Part shown: in pieces, positions 28,820-36,935 of the stretch
Layout: each line of letters begins with the position of its first letter
Numbering within the stretch: position 1 is the first letter of the stretch
Assembly: GCF_040026395.1 (NCBI RefSeq)
Contig: NZ_CP157278.1
Coordinates: forward strand, 4,092,001-4,156,000
DNA length: 64,000 nucleotides
Direction: 5' to 3'
From: Pedobacter lusitanus
GTDB lineage: Bacteria > Bacteroidota > Bacteroidia > Sphingobacteriales > Sphingobacteriaceae
Made by a program: the position numbers and the translations under genes
Notes under the pieces: generated by a model
What the model saw: only the letters and a program-made list of their open reading frames with translations
Database searches by the model: none
Told to the model about the DNA's origin: nothing

Positions 28820-31272
28820 TTGTAATTCATTTGTTTTAAATGATTATCTACTTTGGTCGAGAGGGCTGCAACATCTTTGTTTAATTGTGGCATTGGTGTT
28901 TCGTAACGGTCTGCCAATTCCATAATGCGTTGGGTTAATCTGTGGCTGATGTTGTCCATTTCATTATTTATTTTTTGCTCCATGTCAAACATCCATTTCT
29001 TTTCAATCAACACTTTTTTTATTTCATCAATACTCAATTTTGGATATTGGGCAATTACTAATTTTTCCAATGCAGCTTTAGCGGTTTTAATTTTTGTTTG
29101 CAATGCAGCTTCATCGTCCATTAGTTTTTTATAGGCAGCCAGCATATCAAATTCCTCTGCATTATCATCATTGCGTTTGCCTACATCCTTTATGGCTTTG
29201 GCTAAATTTGTTTTACTTATCTTTCCTTTATCGTCCATTGCATTAGTAAGCAAGCCATCTTCACCACCTTGTTCGTCTCTTAATTCTTCCATCTTAGCCA
29301 ATAGGGTTTCAGCTTGTGTTCCCAAATCATCAATGACTTTTTGTTCTTTGGCAAAATATTCCTGTATCATCAATGTTGGTGGTATCAATCTGCCTTCCAA
29401 GCCTTCAATACCTGCCACTTGTTTTACTATTTCTTTATCGCCTTTTTTGATTTTCTTTTCTATTCGTTTTACTTCATTACCTGCTTTCCATCCATCGGCT
29501 GCAAGTTCGTACAAATCATCTTGCATGGTTGCAGCCCAATAGTCCATTATGTGTTGATACATGGCGTATTTATCGGTCAGTTGTTTGTTGTTGTAATGCT
29601 TCAACAAATTCTCTGAAATTTTGTGTATTTCCTGCTTAGGCCGCAAACCCTTATCTAATGCTTTGCAGTAGGTGATGGTTTCGTTTTCCCAATTGGTAAA
29701 TACCTCATTCATCTGCTTGCCAAATACAGTAAATTCAGGGTGGTTGAAAATGGTGCTCTTAATTTCTTCGTTGGCAATATTGAGTTGGTAAAAGTTTGGT
29801 CGCTTATCAATGGCTTTGTATAAATGGCTTTTCATTTTAGGATATACTTTCCAGTAGTTATCCAATGCCTCAATATCTCTTTTTGGGATACCGCCTAATA
29901 AATGTGCTTCAATATCCTGTATGTCTTCTGCTTCCTGGCTATCAATGTATCGTGGAATATTTAAGTTGTAATCGTTTTTAGGGTCGGCAATTTCAGAAAT
30001 AGGAATAATCCTTGAATATTTCGGTGTTTCAATGCCATTGATGAAAGTGTCCACAATTTTATGAATGTCTTGCTCACGAAGTCGATTTTTGTTGCCGTCT
30101 TTCATAAAGCCTTTACTGGCATCTATTATAAAAATGCTTTCTCTCTTATCAGCATCTTCTTTGTCAATCATTATTAAACTGGCGGCAATGCCGGTTCCAT
30201 AAAACAAGTTGGGTGGCAAGCCAATTATACTTTTGATGTAGCCTTTTTGAACTATTTTTTTGCGAATGTCTGCCTCTGCATTGCCACGAAACAAAATACC
30301 TAAAGGCAAAACAATACATGCCTTTCCTTTTGATTTAAGCGATTTAATCAGGTGCAGTAAAAAAGCAAAATCACCATTCTTTTTTGGTGGTATGGCATCG
30401 TAGCCCTCAAAGCGTTTGTAAATGTCATTCTTCGGGTCTAAGCCATTCATCCATTTTTTATAACTGAATGGTGGATTTGCGACTGCATAATCAAATTGTT
30501 TTAACTCTCCAGTACTGTCATTCGTAAATTGCTGTTTGGCTTCTGATGACATTGTATTTGCCTGAATGATTTCAGCATCTGCAAAATTATGTAGCCACAT
30601 ATTCATTACTGCCAATGCCCTTGTAGCATTGTCAAACTCTTGGCCGTAAATAGTAATGCCATGAGGTGCTTCGTCCGCTGCTTTAAGCAACAAAGAACCT
30701 GACCCACTTGTAGGGTCGTATAAAGATTGTGATTGGCTGGTAGATTTGCTAATGCCTATCACCTTTGCCATAATTCTTGAAACTTCGGAAGGTGTGTAAA
30801 ATTGCCCTTTGCTTTTTCCGCTTTCGGTTGCAAAGTGCCGCATTAAATATTCGTAAGCATCACCCAATAAATCGTCACCTTCTGCTCTGTTCTTGCTAAA
30901 GTCAAGTTCTGGCTTATTGAAAATATTTAAGAGATTAGTTAGTAAATCAATCTTGTCTTTGCCGCTTCCCAGTTTTGCGTCATCATTAAAATCTGCTTCT
31001 GTAATAATACCAGTCAACCCATTATTTTTTGCAAACTCACCAATTACAATATTGATTTTATTTCCTATATCGTCTTTGCCACGATATTTAAGCATATCGT
31101 AGAAAGTTGTTCCTTCTTTCAATTCAACCAGGGGGTCTTTCTTGTCAGAAACATATTTCATAAACAACAATACCAATACATAATCTTTGTATTGGCTTGC
31201 ATCCATGCTTCCTCTAAGTTCATCACAACTTGCCCAAAGGGAACTGTATAATTCAGATTTTTTGATTGCCAT
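28813..31272 (-). CDS. hsdM: Type I restriction modification methyltransferase subunit M
   Basis: An 819-residue N6-adenine methyltransferase. It has an N-terminal HsdM_N domain, GQFYTPSEV at 157-165, SAM-binding motif I DPTSGSGS (186-193) and catalytic NPPF (266-269). After the catalytic core there is an unusually long charged, coiled-coil-rich C-terminus (about 480-819). It modifies host DNA with HsdS and joins HsdR for restriction. It is first in the six-gene operon. Confidence 0.94.
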   Translation of the reverse strand: MAIKKSELYSSLWASCDELRGSMDASQYKDYVLVLLFMKYVSDKKDPLVELKEGTTFYDMLKYRGKDDIGNKINIVIGEFAKNNGLTGIITEADFNDDAKLGSGKDKIDLLTNLLNIFNKPELDFSKNRAEGDDLLGDAYEYLMRHFATESGKSKGQFYTPSEVSRIMAKVIGISKSTSQSQSLYDPTSGSGSLLLKAADEAPHGITIYGQEFDNATRALAVMNMWLHNFADAEIIQANTMSSEAKQQFTNDSTGELKQFDYAVANPPFSYKKWMNGLDPKNDIYKRFEGYDAIPPKKNGDFAFLLHLIKSLKSKGKACIVLPLGILFRGNAEADIRKKIVQKGYIKSIIGLPPNLFYGTGIAASLIMIDKEDADKRESIFIIDASKGFMKDGNKNRLREQDIHKIVDTFINGIETPKYSRIIPISEIADPKNDYNLNIPRYIDSQEAEDIQDIEAHLLGGIPKRDIEALDNYWKVYPKMKSHLYKAIDKRPNFYQLNIANEEIKSTIFNHPEFTVFGKQMNEVFTNWENETITYCKALDKGLRPKQEIHKISENLLKHYNNKQLTDKYAMYQHIMDYWAATMQDDLYELAADGWKAGNEVKRIEKKIKKGDKEIVKQVAGIEGLEGRLIPPTLMIQEYFAKEQKVIDDLGTQAETLLAKMEELRDEQGGEDGLLTNAMDDKGKISKTNLAKAIKDVGKRNDDNAEEFDMLAAYKKLMDDEAALQTKIKTAKAALEKLVIAQYPKLSIDEIKKVLIEKKWMFDMEQKINNEMDNISHRLTQRIMELADRYETPMPQLNKDVAALSTKVDNHLKQMNYKW

Positions 31273-31343
31273 TTATAATTTATTTTATATCTACTAATAG
31301 ATATATAAGTGAGATTGATCTTGTTTTTTTAGCTTACACTGCT

Positions 31344-32126
31344 TTATATTTTTTCCAGCAACTTTATTTTTACATCTTCATAAGCCTCAGTAATCTTATA
31401 AGATAAACCAGGTCTTAATAGACCAACCATATCTCCTAAGAAATCCTGATCTAATATTTTCTTTTCCATGTTTTCCAGAAATTCTTTCTGTGTTACACTA
31501 TTGTCTTCTTCCTTCATGTAAAAGTTCCATGCTTCAATAATTGCATTTGGATCAACATTGCCTTGTTTCAGAGCAAACCACATATCAAATAAGTCTCTTC
31601 CTTTTCTTCTCTGGTAGAGGGCACGCATCTTGGTGCCTAATAACTCTGCCAACTGATAAGATGGTATTAAAACCTCTCCAGTGTACTATTCGGATTCCAT
31701 GGCGTACTTTACGTCCTGGATACCGTAAATGGTATGATGTTCCCGACAATTCACTTCGACTTTCAATCTTAGTGGTATCCCCCCTTCAGAGTCAAAGCGA
31801 TATACCATTGTGTTATTATGTTGTTTCTGTTTTCGTATTGGTTTATCACCCAAAAAAGATAATACCTCACGAAGCTTATCCATAATTGGTCCGAATGGTT
31901 CTGCTGTAATTTGTACTAAATCTATATCTTCAGAATACCTTGCAGCTGGTGACAGATACAATTTGTGTAAAGCGGTCCCTCCCCGAAAAGCCAATCTTTC
32001 TTTTAAATACTGATCACTGTAGATTGCCATTAATGCCCGCTCAATTACCAGGTCTTGTTCTACCTGAAAATCTTCCTGCCAGGGAGCTTTTTTACGCCAT
32101 GCAGTTATATATGCTTGAGGAATCAT
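31344..32126 (-). pseudogene. AbiEii/AbiGii nucleotidyltransferase toxin with an in-frame amber stop
   Basis: The N-terminal part has the family motifs FRGGTALHKLYL and RYSEDIDLVQI of a DNA polymerase-beta-like nucleotidyltransferase. The frame is broken by TAG at 31686-31688 and then continues in the same frame (YTGEVLIPSYQLAELLGT, then KMRALYQRRKGRDLFD) to a stop at 31344. Relatives often have Trp-aromatic-Gly at this point, so TGG to TAG is a likely lesion. The toxin of this pair is probably inactive unless the stop is read through. The start overlaps abiEi by four bases. Confidence 0.88.
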
Positions 32127-32929
32127 AAATCAGTTTCTATTTCTATATTTTGCACAACTTTCCAATCATTACCAGTTATCATCTCAGGCTTTTCCTTTTG
32201 TGGTCTTAATAAAACCGGGAAATAATTCACAGTTTTTAAGTAGTCTTTTATGGGGTCACTTAAGTCTCGCCTATTCAAAATATCCTCAAGTAAAAAACCT
32301 AAACGCTGAACTGCAGTTATAGGAGAATATCGTTTTGCTAAATCAAGCATTTTATTAGCATCTATGCTCTCACAGAGTTCTTCTAACACTGTTGCTACTC
32401 TATTAAGGCCACCTGCCTGATCAAAATAATTTACCAAGTCCAATGCGGTCAATTCTGGTGATGATACGTTTATATACCCTGTATCAACTTTCTTTTGGAC
32501 TACATCCATTTTCTCCCATTCCTTTTTTATATAGAAGTTTATTTTTAAGGTATCGCTATTAACATTCCTTAAACTCGGCTTCATTGTGATTACAGAAAAA
32601 GATTGTGGTTGCTGATGTGCGGCACCATAATAGGTAGCTGCATTTAACAGACCTACATAATAATCTCTCTCTAAAAATTTCATCAATTCTGAAATAAATA
32701 AGGAGGGAGGAAGTATTCCTTTACTCCTGTACTCCGGTGTAATTATTACATAGAATTCATTTCTAACTAAGGCAATTTCCTTCTTCTTTTTAAGACGTTG
32801 TAGCGCTTTCTTGATCGCTTCATCAGATTGTTCAAATCGACTTCGTACTTCTGGCAATGAAAAGGCGTACCTTCCATTAGAACGTAGTTCGTTTATAAAA
32901 TCCTCTAGATAACCGTATTGGCCTATCAT
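32123..32929 (-). CDS. AbiEi-type antitoxin / transcriptional regulator
   Basis: A 268-residue protein. The N-terminal winged helix (residues about 1-60, YAFSLPEVRSRF ... ALQRLKKKKEI) followed by the larger C-terminal antitoxin domain (YYVGLLNAATYYGAAHQQP) matches the AbiEi group of type IV toxin-antitoxin systems. AbiEi both neutralises AbiEii and represses its own promoter. The frame is intact although the partner toxin is interrupted. Nested inverted repeats at its start codon may be the autoregulatory operator. Confidence 0.87.
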   Translation of the reverse strand: MIGQYGYLEDFINELRSNGRYAFSLPEVRSRFEQSDEAIKKALQRLKKKKEIALVRNEFYVIITPEYRSKGILPPSLFISELMKFLERDYYVGLLNAATYYGAAHQQPQSFSVITMKPSLRNVNSDTLKINFYIKKEWEKMDVVQKKVDTGYINVSSPELTALDLVNYFDQAGGLNRVATVLEELCESIDANKMLDLAKRYSPITAVQRLGFLLEDILNRRDLSDPIKDYLKTVNYFPVLLRPQKEKPEMITGNDWKVVQNIEIETDL

Positions 32930-32989
32930 TTAAGTTTTTGTTTGATTAAAGGGATGCTGTATATCCCTTTTTGCAGATGTAAACTTAAA
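32929..32989. promoter_or_regulatory. Nested inverted repeats, possible AbiEi operator
   Basis: TTTAAGTTT (32929-32937) pairs with AAACTTAAA (32981-32989), and inside it AAAGGGAT (32948-32955) pairs with ATCCCTTT (32963-32970). The structure abuts the antitoxin start codon. AbiEi proteins are known to bind inverted repeats in their own promoter, so autoregulation is plausible. The rest of 32990-33208 holds no supported gene. Confidence 0.5.
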
Positions 32990-33208
32990 AATTATTCAGG
33001 TAATTACTAATTATTTATTCAATTTCTTATCTTTGTGTTGACATGGAAATGCAAAAGTTCTTAAACAAGATGTGAAGATTTTGAGCAGGCAATAGCTTAG
33101 ATAATGCAAAAAGGTTCTTATTAGCAGCTAAATTGGCATTTGCGTCATTCGTGGCGCAGGGTTTAATTTAGAAATAAAGTGGTTGGTAGACAGTGGGTTA
33201 CGGGCAAT

Positions 33209-33232
33209 GTTCGATTCCCCTACGGGCTACTG
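33209..33232 (+). other. attR, 24-bp attachment repeat (tRNA-Glu 3' end remnant)
   Basis: The segment is identical to 17931-17954 and resembles the T-arm and acceptor end of tRNA-Glu. No anticodon or D-arm precedes it, so it is the displaced 3' end of the original tRNA gene rather than a tRNA. Confidence 0.88.
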
Positions 33233-33267
33233 AAGGAAACAACATATACAGGTTGTTTCCTTTTTTT
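33233..33267 (+). terminator. Original terminator of tRNA-Glu copy 3, displaced by the island
   Basis: AAGGAAACAAC and GTTGTTTCCTT form an 11-bp stem with a T7 tail immediately after attR, the same geometry as the hairpins after tRNA-Glu copies 1 and 2. Confidence 0.85.
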
Positions 33268-33405
33268 ATGCCAATAAGAATCTATGGCCCAAACTGTTAC
33301 AACTAAGTCAAATCGTGTTCGACAATCATTAAAAAAGGGTCTGTGCCAACTATTGTGGAGTGCAAAGAATTTTTTCGTTGTTAAGCATGTAATTGATTTA
33401 ACCTC

Positions 33406-34506
33406 TCAGATGTTCAAAAGATAGCTAGTGCTGCGTCCTCCGCCTTTTTCTTTCAGCATTACACCCCGTTCAACTAGGTTCTGTATGTCACGGGTAGCCG
33501 TGTCCTGTGAGCATTTGGCAATCTTCGCCCATTTGGAGGAGGTCAGTTTGCCTTCAAATCCTTCAAGTAATTTATTCAGCATGAGGCGTTGCCGCTCATT
33601 GATGGATAGCAGTTGGGGGCTTTCCCAAAACTTTGCCTTACGCAGTACTTTTCCTGTCGTCTCGTCTGTGTTTGAGAAGGCACGTTCATAGCAGTTAAGG
33701 AACCAGCTCAGTCATTCGGTGATATCCAACGTCCCTTTCTGAGTCTGCTCCAAAACATCATAGTACCTCTTGCGCTCCAGGCGTATTTGAGCGGACATGC
33801 TGTAAAACCGTTGAGCTGTATGGTCAGCTAAGGTTAATTGCATATCTGCAATTGCACGGGCAATAAGACCGTTACCATCATCGAATGGGTGAAGAGTCAC
33901 AAACCATAAATGTGCGATTCCGGCTTTTAATACAGGGTCAATATTATTGCTTGAATTAAACCATTCAATAAAGCCTGCCATCTCTTGCGCTATTATTTCA
34001 GAATCCGGTGCTTGAAAATGGACGATTTTCCGTCCCATTGCCCCAGAGACAACCTGCATAGGGTCAGCCTTACTATTGTTGCGCCAATTACCGACAACAA
34101 TTTTATGCATACCACTTCGTCCTGTCGGGAAAAGAGAACTGTGCCACTCAAATAAGCGATCATCGCTTAACAGCGCATTACATCGTTGGGTAGTATCAAG
34201 CATCATTTCGACAACACCATCCACATGCCTATCCGAGGCAATCAGTCCCGCAATCTCCATACCCAATCTATGTGCGATGGAAGACCGTACCTGGTCTACA
34301 TCAAGTACCTCTACTTCGATCTCGCTTGTTTTGACTACATCCTGAGTCAGTGTTTGCAGACTCGCTTCTTCACGAAGGCCAAAACCAAGAGCTTCCATCT
34401 TGCTAAGCATACGCCCCTGATTATGGCGTGCATTGGTCAATAATGGTGTTATTTTACTGTCATCCCATGTGAACTGAGGCCAGCCCAGTCTTTGATAGAT
34501 ATACAT
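33406..34506 (-). pseudogene. Fic-domain protein (DUF4172-type) with an in-frame TGA
   Basis: The 264-residue open part has the Fic core HPFDDGNGLIAR (206-217). Canonical Fic proteins have Arg where Leu214 stands. The frame stops at TGA (33712-33714) after DITE, but translation past it in the same frame gives LSWFLNCYERAFSNTD and a C-terminal winged-helix-like region with KWAKIAKCSQDTATRDIQ, ending at 33406. The restored length, 366 residues, fits the family, so TGG to TGA is likely. Fic enzymes AMPylate or otherwise modify proteins. This copy seems doubly damaged. Confidence 0.88.
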
Positions 34507-34710
34507 ATTTTATATTCTCCGCATTTTCAAAGTTATTATCCGCAAAACATGCGGATATAAAGACTGCTTTTCTCCGCATTGCCGTATTTAATTTCTATTG
34601 TTTCTTCTTCCTATACTGTCAATCAGCTTTACTATTTATCGTCTTTTCAAAATTGGCCATAGCATTCGCAATGCTCATAAAAGTTCGACATATTGCAGCT
34701 CGACCTACAT

Positions 34711-34745
34711 AAGGAAATGATCGTTAAAGGTCATTTCCTTTTTTT
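34711..34745 (+). terminator. Hairpin similar to the tRNA-Glu terminator
   Basis: AAGGAAATGA and TCATTTCCTT form a 10-bp stem with a T7 tail. The 18-base stretch TTTCCTTTTTTTATGCCA at 34734-34751 is identical to 33256-33273, past attR. The rest of 34507-34964 shows no gene I can support. Confidence 0.7.
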
Positions 34746-34964
34746 ATGCCATATGATTTGCTTAAAAGCCTCTGACCGGACCAGTCCAACAGTATGACCA
34801 TACGGGGAATTCTTTATTATAAAAGCTTTTATTAGCTTTGCAACAGATTATCGAAACAGTATATCCTTTGAGCCATGTAATCCCATAATACATATTAATG
34901 CCAAATGGTCTTCCCTTTTCAGGGGAGAATAATACTCTATTTCTTTTAATTTAATTATAATAAT

Positions 34965-35668
34965 ATGTCTATTTCTCAAAAATATGGGCGTACATATCAT
35001 TATCCGTTTTCTCCTGGAACAACCAGTGATGACAGGATAATGCAGACTATTGGGAACAACTTCAAAAAATACCCAAACTTATACATACGGAAAAGCTCGA
35101 CGGTGAAAATAACTGCTTATCAAAATACGGTGTATTTGCCAGGTCTCATGCGGCGCCTGCAGTATCTCCATGGACTGCAAGTCTGAGACAATTCTGGCAA
35201 CTGGTCAAAAAAGATCTTGGATCACTGGAAATTTTTCTGGAAAATCTTTACGCTATTCATTCTATAGCCTATAAAAATCTGGAGAGCCATTTTTACGTGT
35301 TTGGAATCCGTCAGGATAACCGTTGGCTAAGCTGGGAAGAAACTAAATTCTATGCAGCGATACTGGATTTACCAGTGGTGCCGGAAATTGCTGTTTTTCA
35401 AACACCTGAAAAACAAGACTTATTTGAAAAGGAAGTTTTATCTATTGTATCCGGACCGGGGACTCTGGCTCCCTATGATGCCCTGACGGATTTACCGGTA
35501 ACCATGGAAGGTATTGTAACCCGGAATGCAGATGGATATGACTGCACTGATTTCAGTAATAATGTATTTAAATATGTAAGAAAAGGACACGTTAAAACAG
35601 ATCAGCACTGGACCCGCAACTGGAAACGTGCCCGTTTAAATGAAGGAGGCAGTTATGTGGACTATTAG
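34965..35668 (+). pseudogene. RNA ligase (KxDG nucleotidyltransferase), frameshifted
   Basis: The first frame encodes YGRTYHYPFSPGTTSDDRI, then runs out of frame. From about 35040 the frame continues one base back as DYWEQLQKIPKLIHTEKLDGENN, with the ligase motif I K-L-D-G (Lys codon at 35093-35095), followed by ITMEGIVTR-like and VFKYVRKGH motifs. A single missing A in the stretch ATAATGCAGAC would restore a continuous RINADYWE. With that base the protein is about 235 residues. It sits in an operon with an end-healing kinase/phosphoesterase, so its role would be sealing RNA breaks. The frameshift could be a real mutation or a sequencing error. Confidence 0.82.
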
Positions 35669-36758
35669 TCAAAATAAAGAATGGGCTAAGCTGGAGAGTA
35701 AATTTGATTGGGTAGCGAGAATGAAAGAAGTACCTCAGGATGCTTTTTATCATGCAGAAGGAGATGTTGCCGTACATACGCAGATGGTATTGAATGCTTT
35801 AATTCAGGAAGACGCTTTTAAAAAGCTGAATGTTCAGGAACAGGAGATCTTATGGGCTGCGGCATTGCTGCACGATGTAGAAAAATACAGTACTACAAAC
35901 ATTGAAGAGGATGGGCGTATAGCTTCTCCCGGACATGCCCGTAAAGGAGCGATGACTGCAAGACAGATATTATATCAGCACGAATCTGCCCCCTCCCTGG
36001 AAATCAGGGAACAGATTGCGGGACTTGTACGGTATCATGGACTGCCATTATGGATATTTGAAAAACCAGATCCGCTTAAGTCTCTGATCAAAGTGAGTAT
36101 GGAGGTTAATCTGCAATGGCTGGTACTGCTGGCCAGGGCTGATATGCTTGGCCGGCTTTGCAATGATCAGGAGGAAATGTTATATCGTATTGACTGTTTC
36201 GAAGCCTATTGCAGGGAATATGATTGCTGGGATTCTCCCCGTAATTTCGTTAATTCTGAAGCGAAAATGTATTATTTATCTCATGAGTCGTCCTATCTTG
36301 ATTATGTTCCATTTGAATTACCTTCATTTCAGGTTATTTTAATGAGTGGCTTACCGGGGGCGGGGAAAGATACTTTTATAAAAAAGTACTATAGCGATAT
36401 GCCGGTAATCTCTTTAGATCATATCAGAAATGAAAAAGGTATCAGACCTACTGATAAAAGCGGTAATGGACAGGTTATTCAGGAGGCAAAGGAGCAGGCA
36501 AGAATATTTTTGCGTAAAAAACAAGGATTTGTATGGAATGCTACCAATGTTACCCGGCAGATGAGAGGACAGCTGATTGATCTTTTTGTCAGCTATAAGG
36601 CGACTGTAAATATCGTTTATCTTGAAGTGCCCTTTCAGCAGTTATATGTTCAGAACAGAAACAGAGATGCACGAGTCCCTGATGCAGTTTTAGATAGATT
36701 AATTCATAAACTGGAAGTTCCGGCCTTATGGGAGGCACATCATGTATTTTATAGCTGA
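35655..36758 (+). CDS. HD-phosphoesterase / polynucleotide kinase (HD-Pnk) RNA-repair enzyme
   Basis: A 367-residue fusion. The N-terminal HD domain has H33, H41 and LLHDVEKY (HD 73-74) and then RYHGLPLW. The C-terminal P-loop kinase has SGLPGAGKDTF (Walker A 232-239), SLDHIRNEKG and the lid arginines in NRNRDARVP. This architecture matches Runella slithyformis HD-Pnk, which heals 2',3'-cyclic phosphate and 5'-OH ends. The ATG at 35655 is chosen because AGGAGG lies six bases upstream. An in-frame ATG at 35640 is also possible. It overlaps the ligase end by 14 bases. Confidence 0.88.
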   Translation: MWTISQNKEWAKLESKFDWVARMKEVPQDAFYHAEGDVAVHTQMVLNALIQEDAFKKLNVQEQEILWAAALLHDVEKYSTTNIEEDGRIASPGHARKGAMTARQILYQHESAPSLEIREQIAGLVRYHGLPLWIFEKPDPLKSLIKVSMEVNLQWLVLLARADMLGRLCNDQEEMLYRIDCFEAYCREYDCWDSPRNFVNSEAKMYYLSHESSYLDYVPFELPSFQVILMSGLPGAGKDTFIKKYYSDMPVISLDHIRNEKGIRPTDKSGNGQVIQEAKEQARIFLRKKQGFVWNATNVTRQMRGQLIDLFVSYKATVNIVYLEVPFQQLYVQNRNRDARVPDAVLDRLIHKLEVPALWEAHHVFYS

Positions 36759-36764
36759 TATACC

Positions 36765-36806
36765 AATAATAACTAACCCAGCTATTCAGGTAGGTTAGTT
36801 ATTATT
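36765..36806 (+). terminator. Terminator after the RNA-repair operon
   Basis: AATAATAACTAACC and GGTTAGTTATTATT are perfect 14-bp arms with a 14-base loop, seven bases past the HD-Pnk stop. It is similar in core (AACTAACCCA) to the hairpin at 37958-38011. Confidence 0.78.
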
Positions 36807-36871
36807 TACATTAATTTCCATTTCGTTACCTGCTCTCTGATTTTGGGTTTTCATATCCTTTTATTTTGACG

Positions 36872-36908
36872 CATTAATTCACACTTATGTGAATTAATGG
36901 TATATTTG
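36872..36908 (+). promoter_or_regulatory. Operator palindrome abutting a perfect -7 box
   Basis: CATTAATTCACA (36872-36883) and TGTGAATTAATG (36888-36899) are perfect 12-bp arms. One base later TATATTTG (36901-36908) matches the -7 consensus, 28 bases upstream of the lipoprotein ATG. A dimeric regulator bound here would cover the -33 region. Confidence 0.6.
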
Positions 36909-36935
36909 CCCTTTAACTAATTAAATATTAATATA

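Larger units (their letters stand above)
17931..33232. mobile_element. 15.3-kb defence island integrated at tRNA-Glu
   Basis: Perfect 24-bp direct repeats at 17931-17954 (within and just past tRNA-Glu copy 3) and 33209-33232 bound the segment. An integrase gene lies directly inside the tRNA end, the usual position in tRNA-targeted elements. Cargo is a type I restriction operon with three accessory genes and an AbiE pair. No conjugation, replication or phage structural genes are visible, so it is an integrative island rather than a complete ICE or prophage. The integrase is broken by an IS, so excision in cis is unlikely. Confidence 0.88.

Noticed and set aside
31344..31652. Stand-alone 102-residue toxin fragment as its own gene
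   Set aside because: It starts at a TTG in the same frame as the AbiEii N-terminal part and is simply the piece after the amber codon.
33028..33100. Possible gene after the TATCTTTG box at 33028-33035
   Set aside because: Only a 10-codon ORF follows, with no support. The box may be incidental.
33181..33232. Possible extra tRNA gene at the island right end
   Set aside because: Only the T-arm and acceptor 3' half are present, identical to tRNA-Glu. There is no D-arm or anticodon, so it is the attR remnant.
35297..35668. Stand-alone 123-residue protein starting at 35297
   Set aside because: The frame continues upstream to the KLDG ligase motif and beyond. It is the 3' part of the frameshifted ligase, and its GTG start is internal.
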